Origin: Hymenobacter sp. YC55
GTDB taxonomy: Bacteria; Bacteroidota; Bacteroidia; Cytophagales; Hymenobacteraceae
DNA length: 64,000 bases
NCBI RefSeq assembly: GCF_029433095.1
Contig: NZ_JARNTX010000002.1
Coordinates: 62,001-126,000 of the forward strand
Direction of reading: 5' to 3'
Part shown: positions 24,335-34,135 of the stretch, piece after piece
Position numbering within the stretch: the first letter of the stretch is position 1
How the letters are laid out: every line of letters begins with the position of its first letter
Notes under the pieces: model-generated
The model's database searches: none
Told to the model about the DNA's origin: nothing
Seen by the model: the letters and a program-made list of their open reading frames with translations, nothing else
Made by a program: the position numbers and the translations under genes

Positions 24335-26350
24335 TTACACCCGGCTAGCCACGGCAGCGCGAATATCAGCGGGCTCGTCTTTGGGAATGGCGGCTAGGAG
24401 TTGCTTGGTGTAGTCGTGCTGCGGATGAGCGTAGAGTTCGGCGGCCGGGCCGCTTTCTACTATTTGACCCTGGCGCATCACCAGCAGGCGGTCCGACATA
24501 AAGCGGGCAACGGACAGGTCGTGGGTGATGAAGAGGTAGGTGATGTTGAACTCGCGCTTAAGATCATTGAGCAGGTTGAGCACTTGCGCCTGCACTGATA
24601 CGTCGAGGGCAGAGACGGACTCGTCGCAGATGATGCACTTGGGTTGCAAGGCCAGAGCACGGGCTATGCAGATGCGCTGGCGCTGGCCGCCACTGAACTC
24701 GTGCGGGTAGCGCTGGTACTGCGCTTCGGTAAGGCCAACAGTGCGCAGCAGCTCCAGTACCCGGGTCTTTTGCTGGTCTTTGGTACCGCCCACGTTGTGC
24801 ACCCGCATAGGCTCCAGAATGGCTTCGCCTACGGTCATCATCGGGTTGAGGGCAGCGTAGGGGTCCTGAAATACCATCTGAAACTCGCGGCGGCGGCGGC
24901 GCAACTCTCCGGCAGGCAGCTTAGCCAAATCCACCCCTTCAAACAGAATGCTGCCCGACGTTGGCTCAACCAACCGGAGCAACGCCCGGCCTAAGGTAGT
25001 CTTGCCGCAGCCCGACTCTCCTACCAGACCCACCGTCTCGCCCGGATAAATATCGAAGCTCACGCCATCCACGGCCCGTACCACCTCGGGCTTACGGTTG
25101 AAGAAGCCTTTGCGAATAGGGAAATGCACGTTCAGCTTTTCCACTTGCAGCAGCGGCGCGGTGCTGGTTGCATGTGTGATTAATTGGCTGTGTTCGGAAG
25201 TGCCACTGAACGAAGATGAAATAAGTTCTACCCCATTTGCATCTGCCGTAGCCGGGCGTGCATCAAGGACAGCAGCGTCGCTGCCTGCAGCTGGCAATGC
25301 CAGACCAGACTCTAGCGTAGGTGCGGTTTCAACTCCCAAAAAGGAGTTACTGAGGTGTGGAACATCGGAATGTTCCACGGGGAACGTTTTGGTAGTTTCA
25401 ATTCCGTTTTTAGGAGGCTCAACCGTGAATTCACTGGTTTCACTAGCAGTGAGTTGCGTAGAAGCTTGTTCCGTGGAAATAAAGCCTCCATCGGCTGTTT
25501 CACGCATGAAATCGGCTACTACTGGTAATTTTTTTCGGCCTACCGATAATTTTGGCCGACAGGCGAGTAAGCCTTTTGTGTACGGGTGTTGAGGGTTGGT
25601 GAAGATGTCGAGCACAGGCCCCTGCTCCACCACGCGGCCCCGGTACATGACTAGGATACGGTCGGCTATTTCCGCTACTACGCCGAGGTCATGGGTGATG
25701 AAGAGGACGGCGGTGTTGTGCTGGCGGCGCAGCTGGTCGATGAGCTGGAGCATGCGGGCCTGCACTGTTACGTCGAGGGCCGTGGTGGGCTCGTCGGCAA
25801 TGAGGATAGCAGGGTTGCAAGCCATGGCCATGGCTATCATCACGCGCTGCTTCTGGCCCCCGCTGATTTCGTGCGGGTAGGACTTGAAGATTTTTTCCGG
25901 CCGCGGCAGCTGCGCCATCGTGAACAGCTCTACCGTGCGGGCTTCAGCTTGCTTGGCATCGAGGTTGGTGTGTAGGCGCAGGGCTTCCACCACTTGGCTG
26001 CCGCAGGTGTACACCGGGTTCAGGGACGTCATCGGCTCCTGAAAAATCATGCTGATGTCGTTGCCGCGCACCTGTTGCAGTTGCTCTTCGGTGAGCTTCA
26101 GCAGGTCCACCTCGCCGAGCGCCTCGGAGTGGAAGCGGGCCTCCCCCGTCGTGATGCGGCCCGGCGGCAGCGGAATCAGCCCCATCAAGGCCAACGACGT
26201 CACCGACTTGCCCGACCCCGACTCGCCCACAATAGCCAGCGTTTCGCCCCGGTGCAGGTCGAACGATATGTCCGACACGGCCCGCGTGTCGCCGCGGTGG
26301 CTGGAGAAGTCGATGGTTAGGTTGCGGACGGAGAGAATGGGGTCGAACAT
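24335..26350 (-). CDS. fused two-domain peptide-type ABC transporter ATPase
   Basis: The 671-residue protein joins two nucleotide-binding domains of DppD/DppF (GsiA) type. Domain 1: Walker A GESGSGKS (42 to 49), signature [12 protein letters not shown], Walker [13 protein letters not shown]. Domain 2 from about 400: [32 protein letters not shown]. It would power import of oligopeptides or similar solutes; the permease and binding-protein genes are not nearby. Residues 276 to 398 are a Ser/Thr/Ala-rich linker of about 120 residues, far longer than normal, whose DNA contains a degenerate parS-like palindrome. Confidence 0.92.
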   Translation of the reverse strand: MFDPILSVRNLTIDFSSHRGDTRAVSDISFDLHRGETLAIVGESGSGKSVTSLALMGLIPLPPGRITTGEARFHSEALGEVDLLKLTEEQLQQVRGNDISMIFQEPMTSLNPVYTCGSQVVEALRLHTNLDAKQAEARTVELFTMAQLPRPEKIFKSYPHEISGGQKQRVMIAMAMACNPAILIADEPTTALDVTVQARMLQLIDQLRRQHNTAVLFITHDLGVVAEIADRILVMYRGRVVEQGPVLDIFTNPQHPYTKGLLACRPKLSVGRKKLPVVADFMRETADGGFISTEQASTQLTASETSEFTVEPPKNGIETTKTFPVEHSDVPHLSNSFLGVETAPTLESGLALPAAGSDAAVLDARPATADANGVELISSSFSGTSEHSQLITHATSTAPLLQVEKLNVHFPIRKGFFNRKPEVVRAVDGVSFDIYPGETVGLVGESGCGKTTLGRALLRLVEPTSGSILFEGVDLAKLPAGELRRRRREFQMVFQDPYAALNPMMTVGEAILEPMRVHNVGGTKDQQKTRVLELLRTVGLTEAQYQRYPHEFSGGQRQRICIARALALQPKCIICDESVSALDVSVQAQVLNLLNDLKREFNITYLFITHDLSVARFMSDRLLVMRQGQIVESGPAAELYAHPQHDYTKQLLAAIPKDEPADIRAAVASRV
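25371..25386. other. degenerate parS-like palindrome inside the ABC linker
   Basis: TGTTCCACGGGGAACG matches the parS consensus at 14 of 16 positions. Just before it, GTGGAACA and TGTTCCAC stand as an inverted pair six bases apart (25358 to 25378), the two parS halves in reversed order. All lie within coding sequence. Confidence 0.4.
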
Positions 26351-26357
26351 AAAGCAA

Positions 26358-26376
26358 CGCCAACTTTCAGTTGGCG
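26358..26376. promoter_or_regulatory. small palindrome upstream of the ABC gene
   Basis: CGCCAAC and GTTGGCG arms flank a 5-base loop, seven bases before the ABC ATG. A similar palindrome (CGCCAAGTT-TT-AACTTGGCG) lies nine bases before mnmG. Function is unknown; effects on translation are possible. Confidence 0.35.
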
Positions 26377-26490
26377 GATAATGAGACGAAGTCAGTAAAG
26401 ATAAGGCAGTATGGGTGTAGCGCGAAGCGGGAGGTGCTTGACGGGTTGAACGTAGAACGGTCTAATATTTCAATCGTCTGAGTAGCCTAT

Positions 26491-26590
26491 CTGTCATGCT
26501 GAGCGCAGCCGAAGCATCTCGCTAGGGTGGCAAATGCCTTATGAGCTCAACGATTCGAGCGAGATGCTTCGGCTGCGCTCAGCATGACAG
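26491..26590. repeat. REP-like long inverted repeat, family A
   Basis: Perfect 33-base arms, starting CTGTCATGCTGAGCGCAG with inner GAAGCATCTCGCT, face each other over 34 bases. It lies in the gap between the ABC gene start and lspA. Confidence 0.85.
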
Positions 26591-26737
26591 TTACTTTGGC
26601 AACATCAGCACGTGAGATGCTCGGGCCCTGGCTTGATGCGCCCACATGTTCAACAGGACAGATTATAAAGCAATGACTCAATGATTAAAGCGGCCTCGTT
26701 TGGCTCAACTCGCTGAGCTAGTAGCCGACCTTAATAA

Positions 26738-26774
26738 AAAACGGCCGGTTGGAAGAGTTCCAACCGGCCGTTTT
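26738..26774 (-). terminator. strong terminator after lspA
   Basis: Perfect 17-base arms (AAAACGGCCGGTTGGAA) close on a GAG loop; on the minus strand a T run follows. Confidence 0.85.
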
Positions 26775-26797
26775 AGGGCATTTAAAGCGTCAATTAT

Positions 26798-27457
26798 TTA
26801 GGAAGCAGCTGTGGCTTCGGCATCGTGGCGGGCTTGGGCGGCTTCCGGGTCTTCGGCAGCTAGGGGCTTGGCCTCTTGGTACTGGTGGCCGTAGAAGCGA
26901 GTTTGGTTGAGCAGGATTAGGGCTACCCCAATGAAGATAGAAGAGTCAGCGATGTTGAAGATGGGGAAGTCGGGAATGACTTTTCCACCTACCAGCGGCC
27001 AAGACGTGGGGAAGAAACCATCCGGAAAATCGACAAACAACATGTCAATTACCTGCCCGTGCAGCCAGGGCGTAGGCACGCCAAAGGGCGCATTGTCGTA
27101 GATGATGCCGTAGAAAATTGAGTCGATTAGGTTGCCAATGGCACCGCCTAGAATCAGGGCAATGCAGATTAGTAGGCCTTGGGGTGCCCGCTCCTTCCAC
27201 AGCCGGTAGATGTAGTAGCTAATACCCGTTACGGCCACGATTCGGAAGATGGTAAGTACCACTTTACCATAAGGTGGCGGCAGTTCAAACCCAAAGGCCA
27301 TGCCTGGATTCAGGGTGTAATGCAGTTTAAACCAATCACCGAAAACCGGGACTTCGCCGGGCATGCCGGGCTGCATGTACGTGTGCACAGCCCACTTCGA
27401 GAGCTGATCAATGGCAATGACCAGCAGGGCCACCAAATAGTATTTCCAATATTTCAT
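26798..27457 (-). CDS. lspA: lipoprotein signal peptidase (signal peptidase II)
   Basis: LspA cleaves the signal peptide of diacylated prolipoproteins in the inner membrane. The 219-residue protein has four membrane helices, LNPGMAFGF (the N-x-G-x-A-F motif), GGAIGNLIDSIFYG with catalytic Asp112 and FPIFNIADSSIFIG with catalytic Asp171. The usual Arg after the first catalytic Asp is Ser here. The C-terminal 40 residues are a charged, Ala-rich tail beyond the normal length. Confidence 0.95.
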   Translation of the reverse strand: MKYWKYYLVALLVIAIDQLSKWAVHTYMQPGMPGEVPVFGDWFKLHYTLNPGMAFGFELPPPYGKVVLTIFRIVAVTGISYYIYRLWKERAPQGLLICIALILGGAIGNLIDSIFYGIIYDNAPFGVPTPWLHGQVIDMLFVDFPDGFFPTSWPLVGGKVIPDFPIFNIADSSIFIGVALILLNQTRFYGHQYQEAKPLAAEDPEAAQARHDAEATAAS

Positions 27458-27754
27458 AGGGTACGGGTGAGAAGCAAGAGGCTAGAAGCGGGTTTGAAAG
27501 ACTGACAGAAAAGCAGTGTTCTAACCTCCCTCCCATCCTAGCACAAAGTGACGCAGAATTTTAGACTTCGCTGCCCCGAGGCGGGTCCTATCTTCTGTGC
27601 CGTTGGTATATGTTTCGAGGGGCTGTTTGTGCCGTTTTAAGCTGAATCGAGTGGGATTTAGACGAATACATACGCCCTAGCCGCAGGTTTGGACGCTGGT
27701 GTACTTTTCAGTAGTGAGTAATGAGACAAAGAACCTGTTGAATAAATCGATAAC

Positions 27755-27865
27755 CCGTCATGCTGAGCGCAGCCGGAGGCGTAGTCGAAGCATCTCGCTC
27801 GAATCGTTGCTAGTAGATGATTTTACCACACTAGCGAGATGCTTCGACTGCGCTCAGCATGACGG
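27755..27865. repeat. REP-like inverted repeat, family A, with inserted segment
   Basis: The right arm is AGCGAGATGCTTCGACTGCG continuing to GTCATGC outward. The left arm is the same, but carries a 12-base insertion (CCGGAGGCGTAG) in the middle. It lies between lspA and the end of ileS. No other feature was seen in this 400-base gap. Confidence 0.8.
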
Positions 27866-27875
27866 ATTGATGCAC

Positions 27876-30800
27876 TCAGCCATTTGCAACTTCCAGCTGC
27901 ACCGGCACCTTATACTCGTCGAATTCCAGCACCGAGCCGCCGTTCACGTCCGCCGCAAAGTCCAGCGCTACCGCCTGGATTTCGCCCCGGATATAATCCC
28001 CGAACGACTGCACGGCCGCTTCCAGGCCCGCTTGACCAGAAGCCAGCGTCACGCGGATTTTGTCTTGCACTTCCAGGCCGCTGTCTTTGCGCAGATTCTG
28101 GAGGCGGTTGACCAATTCGCGGGCTACTCCTTCGTGGCGTAACTCGTCGGTGAGGGTCACGTCGAGGGCCACGGTGAGCGGACCGTCGGTGGCTACCAGC
28201 CAGCCGGGCAGGTCGTCGGTGCGGATTTCCACGTCGTCGGGAGCCAGCGTGATGGGTTGGCCATCGACTTCTACAGCTAATTGGCCAGTCTTTTCCAGGG
28301 TGCTGATTTCCTCAGGCGTCATCTGCTGAATGCGCGCACCTACGGCTTTCAACCGGGCACCGTATTGCTGCCCTAGGCGCTTGAAGTTGGGCTTCACCGA
28401 CTTCACCAGCACGCCGCTGGTATCGTCGAGGAATTCCACGTGCTTCACGTTCACCTCGGCGCAGATCAGGTCTTCCACCTTGGCTACCTGCTCGCGCGTG
28501 GTATCATTTAGTACCGGTACCAGGATGCGCTGCAACGGCTGCCGCACCTTCAGCACCGATTTCTTCCGCAGCGAGTGCGTGAGTGACGAGATACGCTGCG
28601 CCAGTTCCATACGCTCTTCCAACGCCTTGTCGATGCGCGTTTCATTGGCTTGCACCAGCAGCGTGAGGTGCACCGATTCGGGTGCCAGCGGCGTGTTCTT
28701 GGCCACAGCTTCTTCACGCATGCCATTGGTCATGTTCTGGTAGAGCCACTCGGCGAAGAAGGGCGCAATGGGAGCCATGAGCTGCGAAACTACCACGAGG
28801 CATTCCTGCAAGGTTTCGTAGGCCGCCTTTTTATCGGCGGTCAGCTCACCCTTCCAGAAGCGGCGGCGCGAGAGGCGCACGTGCCAGTTGGAAAGCTGGT
28901 CGGTCACGAAATCCTGGATGGCGCGGGCGGCCTTGGTAGGGTCGTAGCTGTCATAGTAGCCGCGCACTTCCAGGATCAGGGACTGCAGCTTGCTCAGGAT
29001 CCAGCGGTCTAGCTCGGTTAGCTCGGCGTGCGGCACCCGGTCGAATTCGCGGGCCTGGAAGCCGTCGAGGTTGGCGTAGAGGGCGTAGAACGAGTAGGTA
29101 TTGAAGAGCGTACCGAAGAAGCGGCGCTGCACTTCCGTGATGCCGGCCAGGTCGAACTTGAGGTTATCCCACGGCTGCGCATTGGCAATCATGTACCAGC
29201 GCGTAGCATCGGGACCAAACTGCTGGATGGTGGCAAACGGGTCTACGGCGTTGCCGAGGCGCTTGCTCATCTTGTTGCCGTTCTTGTCGAGCACGAGGCC
29301 GTTGGCCATCACGTTTTTGAAGGCCACTGAATCTTCCAGCATCACGCCCAAGGCGTGCAGCGTGAAGAACCAACCCCGGGTCTGGTCCACACCTTCGGCA
29401 ATGAAATCAGCGGGGAAGTTCTTCTCGAACGTTTCCTTGTTTTCGAGCGGATAGTGCCACTGCGCGTACGGCATAGCCCCGGAGTCAAACCACACGTCGA
29501 TGAGGTCGGGCTCCCGGTACATGGGCTGGCCGCTTGGGCTTACGAGGAAAATATCGTCCACGTAGGGCCGGTGCAGGTCCACGGTGGCGCCTTCCGGAAT
29601 CGGATTGTGGGTCATCACCTCGGCAGCTACGGCCTTGTCGATTTCCTGACGCAGCTCGGCAATGCTGCCGATGCAGATTTCCTCGGTGCCATCCTGCGTG
29701 CGCCAGATGGGCAGCGGCGTGCCCCAATAGCGCGAGCGGCTCAGGTTCCAGTCCACCAGGTTTTCCAGCCAGTTGCCGAAGCGGCCAGTGCCGGTGCTGG
29801 CGGGCTGCCAGTTGATGGTTTTGTTGAGCTCGATGAGCCGGTCTTTCACCGCTGTGGTTTTGATAAACCACGAATCGAGCGGGTAGTACAGCACGGGCTT
29901 ATCGGTGCGCCAGCAGTGCGGGTAGGTGTGCTCGTATTTCTCCACTTTGAAAGCCGTACCATCGCCTTTCATGCGGATGGCAATGCTTTCATCGAGGGTT
30001 TTGTAGTCGGTGCCGGAGTCGTCGTGGCCGTCGTAGTTTTTCACCCACCGGCCGCCAAACTCACCCATCTCGACCACGTAACGGCCCGTCCGGTCCACGA
30101 TGGGCACCTTCTTGTTAGGGTCATCCTTATCTGGCACAAGCAAGGCCGGGATGTCGTTGAGCTGCGCGACCTTAAAGTCGTCGGCGCCGAACGTGGGCGA
30201 GATGTGTACGATACCCGTACCGTCCTCGGTGGTCACGAAGTCGCCGGCAACGACGCGGAACGCCCGCTCATCGCCCTCAAAAGACGGGAAGCCTTTGTTT
30301 GTACCGAACAATCGCTCGTAGTGGATACCCACAAGGTCAGCGCCTTTAAAGCTGCCTTCAATGCGCCACGGCAGCACCTTGTCACCCGCTTTGAATTCTT
30401 CCAGCGAAGCGTCTTTGCCTTTCTCCGAGAAGTAGCGGCCCACCAACGCCTCCGCCAGCACCACGCGAATAGGCGCGAAGGTGTAGGGATTGAAGGTGCG
30501 CACCAGCACGTACGGAATGTTCTTACCTACCGCCAAACCGGTGTTGCCGGGTAAGGTCCAGGGCGTGGTCGTCCAAGCCAGGATGAAAGTTTCGGCCGCG
30601 TCGTCGGCACCCACAAACAGCTTCTCTGACTTATCGTCGCGCTTCACTTTGAACTGCGCCACGATGGTCGTGTCTTTCACGTCGCGGTAGGTGCCGGGCT
30701 GGTTGAGTTCGTGCGAAGACAGACCGGTGCCGGCCGCTGGCGAGTAGGGCTGAATGGTGTAGCCTTTGTAGAGCAGGCCCTTGTCATAGAGTTTCTTGAG

Positions 30801-31289
30801 CAGCGCCCAGCAGCTTTCGATATACTCGGGCTCGAAGGTGATATAGGGGTCATCGAGGTCCACCCAATAGCCCATCTTCTCGGTGAGGTCGTCCCACTGC
30901 GCCTTGAAGCGCATCACCGTTTCGCGGCAACGCTGGTTGTAGTCCTCGATGCTGATTTTCTTGCCGATATCCTCTTTCGTGATACCTAGCTCCTTCTCGA
31001 CTTGCAGCTCGATGGGCAGGCCGTGGGTGTCCCAGCCGCCTTTGCGGTTTACCTGCTTGCCTAGCAAGGTCTGGTAGCGGCAGAAGATGTCCTTCACCGT
31101 TCGGGCCATGACGTGGTGGATGCCGGGGGCACCGTTGGCCGAAGGCGGACCTTCATAAAACACGAACGTCGGCTGCCCTTCGCGGGAGCTTACGCTCTTC
31201 TCAAAGATGCCGTTCTGCTTCCACCAAGCCAGGATATCGGTACCAACTTGGCCGTAGTTGAGCGGCTGCTTGTATTCGGGGTAGTTCAT
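27876..31289 (-). CDS. ileS: isoleucyl-tRNA synthetase, eukaryote-like (IleRS2) type
   Basis: The 1137-residue class I enzyme has the HIGH-equivalent GIHH (56 to 59, in SANGAPGIHHVMART), a CP1 editing domain and KMSKR near residue 673 (NGNKMSKRLGNAVDPF), with a C-terminal anticodon-binding domain. Length and the KMSKR form match the IleRS2 clade found in eukaryotes and some bacteria, rather than the roughly 940-residue bacterial IleRS1. That clade is naturally less sensitive to mupirocin. It charges tRNA-Ile. Confidence 0.95.
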   Translation of the reverse strand: MNYPEYKQPLNYGQVGTDILAWWKQNGIFEKSVSSREGQPTFVFYEGPPSANGAPGIHHVMARTVKDIFCRYQTLLGKQVNRKGGWDTHGLPIELQVEKELGITKEDIGKKISIEDYNQRCRETVMRFKAQWDDLTEKMGYWVDLDDPYITFEPEYIESCWALLKKLYDKGLLYKGYTIQPYSPAAGTGLSSHELNQPGTYRDVKDTTIVAQFKVKRDDKSEKLFVGADDAAETFILAWTTTPWTLPGNTGLAVGKNIPYVLVRTFNPYTFAPIRVVLAEALVGRYFSEKGKDASLEEFKAGDKVLPWRIEGSFKGADLVGIHYERLFGTNKGFPSFEGDERAFRVVAGDFVTTEDGTGIVHISPTFGADDFKVAQLNDIPALLVPDKDDPNKKVPIVDRTGRYVVEMGEFGGRWVKNYDGHDDSGTDYKTLDESIAIRMKGDGTAFKVEKYEHTYPHCWRTDKPVLYYPLDSWFIKTTAVKDRLIELNKTINWQPASTGTGRFGNWLENLVDWNLSRSRYWGTPLPIWRTQDGTEEICIGSIAELRQEIDKAVAAEVMTHNPIPEGATVDLHRPYVDDIFLVSPSGQPMYREPDLIDVWFDSGAMPYAQWHYPLENKETFEKNFPADFIAEGVDQTRGWFFTLHALGVMLEDSVAFKNVMANGLVLDKNGNKMSKRLGNAVDPFATIQQFGPDATRWYMIANAQPWDNLKFDLAGITEVQRRFFGTLFNTYSFYALYANLDGFQAREFDRVPHAELTELDRWILSKLQSLILEVRGYYDSYDPTKAARAIQDFVTDQLSNWHVRLSRRRFWKGELTADKKAAYETLQECLVVVSQLMAPIAPFFAEWLYQNMTNGMREEAVAKNTPLAPESVHLTLLVQANETRIDKALEERMELAQRISSLTHSLRKKSVLKVRQPLQRILVPVLNDTTREQVAKVEDLICAEVNVKHVEFLDDTSGVLVKSVKPNFKRLGQQYGARLKAVGARIQQMTPEEISTLEKTGQLAVEVDGQPITLAPDDVEIRTDDLPGWLVATDGPLTVALDVTLTDELRHEGVARELVNRLQNLRKDSGLEVQDKIRVTLASGQAGLEAAVQSFGDYIRGEIQAVALDFAADVNGGSVLEFDEYKVPVQLEVANG

Positions 31290-31329
31290 ATGATCTATTG
31301 ATCTATGGGATCTTAAGCAAAATCGTTGC

Positions 31330-31446
31330 TGGCATCCTGAGGCGGTAGCCGAAGGACCTTCTCACGTTGGAACAACTCGCTTCAGAACTGTTCGAGGCAT
31401 TCGTTCTAACGTGAGAAGGTCCTTCGGCTACCGCCTCGGGATGCCA
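31330..31446. repeat. REP-like inverted repeat, family B
   Basis: Two 39-base arms with one mismatch: TGGCATCCTGAGGCGGTAGC continuing CGAAGGACCTTCTCACGTT and its complement. It fills the gap between ileS and the MMPL exporter gene. It shares CATCCTGAG...GAAGGACCTT with the copy near 20690. Confidence 0.8.
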
Positions 31447-31466
31447 AGACATTTATTGTGGTTGTT

Positions 31467-33905
31467 TTAACCGTTCACTTTAGGCTGTACCTGCATCCGG
31501 TTCAAATTCAGCTCGAAATCATCGTCTTCCTCGTGGTACTCATCGTCGTAGTGGCGAATAGAAGATTGGTCGATGGTTTCGTCTTTGCCGTGCTCGAAGG
31601 TAACAAGCAAAGCGGGCAACAGAATCAGGTTCGAGAAGTTGGTAATCAGCAAGCTAGCGGACATCAGCAGGCCCAAAGCCTTAGTGCCGCCAAACTCCGA
31701 GAAAGCAAACACCGAAAAGCCTAAAAACAATACAATGCTGGTGTAAATCATGCTGGTACCGGCCTCGCTGAGCGTGGTGCTAATGGCAGCCTGCACCCGC
31801 TGCCCGTTGATGGCCATTTCCTGCCGGAACTTCGCCAGCAAGTGAATGCTGTTGTCGCCGTCGATACCTAGCGCTATGCTAAAGATGAGGGCCGTACTCG
31901 GCTTAAGCGGGATACCGAAGTAGCCCATGATGCCTCCCGTGAGAAGCAGCGTAAAGAAGTTGGGCAACAGCGTGAAGAACACCGCCCGTATGCTCCGGAA
32001 CAGCAGCAACACCACCAGTCCCACCAGCCCGAAAGCAATAATCAGGCTCTCTTTGAGCATGCCAATCAGGTATTCGTTGCCTTTGGTGAACAGGATAGTC
32101 GTGCCGGTCATCTTCACCTCCATGCCCGTACCGTTGAAAATCTGCTTGATTTCGGGCTGAATTTTCCGGGCCAGCAAGGTATCCAGGTTGTGCGAACCAA
32201 CGTCGGCAATTTTGAGGGAAATGCGGGCACGCTGACCCGAGGAATCGGTGAACGAGCGAAGCAGCTTCTGCATCATCTGGCTGCTACCGCCCTCATTGGC
32301 CGACTGCGAGCGGGCGAGGTAACTAAGCACGTAGTTCTTCTCGGAGTTGTCGGGCAGGCGGTAGTAGTCGGGGTTGCCGTTGTAGAAGGCCTGCGTGCTG
32401 GCTTTCAAGAACGTGACGATGCTGACGGGGGTGGTCAGTTCGGGCTGAGTGCGCAGGAACTTCTCGAGCCGGTCAATCTTCTCTAAATTTTTCAGCTTCA
32501 GAATGCCCTTTTTCTTGCCCGTATCCACCACCATTTCCAGCGGCATCACGCCGTTGAAGTGCTGCTCGAAGAACTTCAGATCGGAGTTTACCGACGAATC
32601 CTTGGGCAAGTCATCGACCATGTAGGACACCGACCGCACCTTGGTTACTCCAAACGTAGCCAGCACAATCAGCACAAGGGCGGCAATGTATACCGTCTGG
32701 CGGCGCTCCAATACCAGGTAGTCGAAGAACTCTAACAGCTTGGTGAGGGGCTTGGCTTCGAGGTGCTGAAGCTGCTTGGGCGTAGGCGGCGGCAGGTAGG
32801 TAAACACGATGGGCATCATGATAAACGACACCACAAACGCCACGAAAATATTGATGGTAGCCACCGCCCCAAACTGGAACAGGATGGCAATGTTGGTGAA
32901 GCAAAACACCACAAAGCCAATGGCCGTGGTGGTGTTGTTCATCAGGGTTACGAGGCCAATCTTGCGCACTACCCGCGCCATCGCCAGCACTTGGTTGCCG
33001 GATTTGCGGTAGTCATAATGGTAGCGGCTGAGCAGATACGTACAGTTCGGGATGCCGATAACGATGATAATACTCGGAATCAGGCCAGTGAGCAGGTTGA
33101 TTTTGTAGCCCATGAGCACCATGGTTCCCACACACCACACCACTACTACCAGCACAATCAGCAGCGGAAACACCACCGCCGACCAGGTGCGGAAGAACAT
33201 GAACAGCGTAATGGCCATCATCACCACCGTGAGGCCCACGAAGAGCTTCATTTCGGCGGCTACTTTGGTGGTCATAGTGGCGCGCACGTAGGGCAGGCCG
33301 GCATAGTGCATCTTGATGCCGGTCTTCTGCTGAAAACGGTCGGCGTGGCTGAGAATTTCCTGCATCACCGCTTCCCGTTTCGAGGAGTTCAGAAACTTGG
33401 GGTCGAGGGTGAGGGCCAGCAGCGTGGCGCCGGTAGTCGGGCTGATGAGCTGCCCTTTGTAGAACTCCTGCGCGTTCACCACCCGCATCAGCGAGTCGAG
33501 TTCTACTTGGCTTTGCGGAGCCCGGCGGAAGATAGGCAGGGCTTTGAACGTGCTGGTAGCGGTATCCTTTTCGAGGCGCGGCAGGCGCGTCACGCTTAGC
33601 ACCCCGCTCACGCCTTGCACCTTGCCGAGCGTGTCGGTGAGGGTGCGTAGCTCGTTGAAGTTGCCGAGTTCGTAGACGCTGCTGTCTTGCATGCCGAGCA
33701 CGAACACGTTGCCGTCTTCGCCAAAGGTGCGCTTGAACTGCTGGAAATACACCATGTCCGGGTCGTCGGGGCTGACGACTTGGGCAAAGTCGTAGGTCAT
33801 TTCCACTTTGCGTGCTTGCCAGCCCATGAATACCGTCATGGCGGCCAGTAGCAGGATCAGAATCCGCCGGTTCTTGATGACGAATAGGGCTAGTTTACTC
33901 CACAT
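31467..33905 (-). CDS. RND/MMPL-family exporter
   Basis: The 812-residue membrane protein begins MWSKLALFVIKNRRILILLL, has large extracytoplasmic loops after helices 1 and 7, and two helix bundles (about 215 to 400 and 620 to 790) with IFSIALGIDGDNSIHLLAKF, the charged helix of MMPL/RND permeases. Similar proteins export lipids or hydrophobic compounds using the proton gradient. The substrate is unknown. It is transcribed from its own promoter. Confidence 0.88.
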   Translation of the reverse strand: MWSKLALFVIKNRRILILLLAAMTVFMGWQARKVEMTYDFAQVVSPDDPDMVYFQQFKRTFGEDGNVFVLGMQDSSVYELGNFNELRTLTDTLGKVQGVSGVLSVTRLPRLEKDTATSTFKALPIFRRAPQSQVELDSLMRVVNAQEFYKGQLISPTTGATLLALTLDPKFLNSSKREAVMQEILSHADRFQQKTGIKMHYAGLPYVRATMTTKVAAEMKLFVGLTVVMMAITLFMFFRTWSAVVFPLLIVLVVVVWCVGTMVLMGYKINLLTGLIPSIIIVIGIPNCTYLLSRYHYDYRKSGNQVLAMARVVRKIGLVTLMNNTTTAIGFVVFCFTNIAILFQFGAVATINIFVAFVVSFIMMPIVFTYLPPPTPKQLQHLEAKPLTKLLEFFDYLVLERRQTVYIAALVLIVLATFGVTKVRSVSYMVDDLPKDSSVNSDLKFFEQHFNGVMPLEMVVDTGKKKGILKLKNLEKIDRLEKFLRTQPELTTPVSIVTFLKASTQAFYNGNPDYYRLPDNSEKNYVLSYLARSQSANEGGSSQMMQKLLRSFTDSSGQRARISLKIADVGSHNLDTLLARKIQPEIKQIFNGTGMEVKMTGTTILFTKGNEYLIGMLKESLIIAFGLVGLVVLLLFRSIRAVFFTLLPNFFTLLLTGGIMGYFGIPLKPSTALIFSIALGIDGDNSIHLLAKFRQEMAINGQRVQAAISTTLSEAGTSMIYTSIVLFLGFSVFAFSEFGGTKALGLLMSASLLITNFSNLILLPALLVTFEHGKDETIDQSSIRHYDDEYHEEDDDFELNLNRMQVQPKVNG

Positions 33906-33922
33906 AGGCTGCTAAAATGCAG

Positions 33923-33930
33923 CAAAGGTA
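33923..33930 (-). promoter_or_regulatory. -7 promoter element for the MMPL exporter gene
   Basis: TACCTTTG on the minus strand is a perfect TAnnTTTG, 18 bases before the ATG, giving a short leader of about 10 to 12 bases. Confidence 0.5.
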
Positions 33931-34135
33931 CGCAACCATCGGCAGCTTATCGGACTCTATGCCACGTAAGCGGGGTCCCTCATTACGCTTGAGGTCAAGG
34001 AGTTTCTGATGGCAAACAAATAAATTTAGAGCAAAGGCAACTTTCTATGGAAGATAAAGTTTAATAGACAGCCCATCAGTGTTTTGCAGATTTCAACCAT
34101 TGCATTATGCCGATACATAAGTTTTGCCGCTTTCG

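Noticed and set aside
29355..30554. 399-codon plus-strand frame opposite ileS
   Set aside because: It is a GC-driven antisense shadow with no recognisable domain, opposite a clear synthetase gene.
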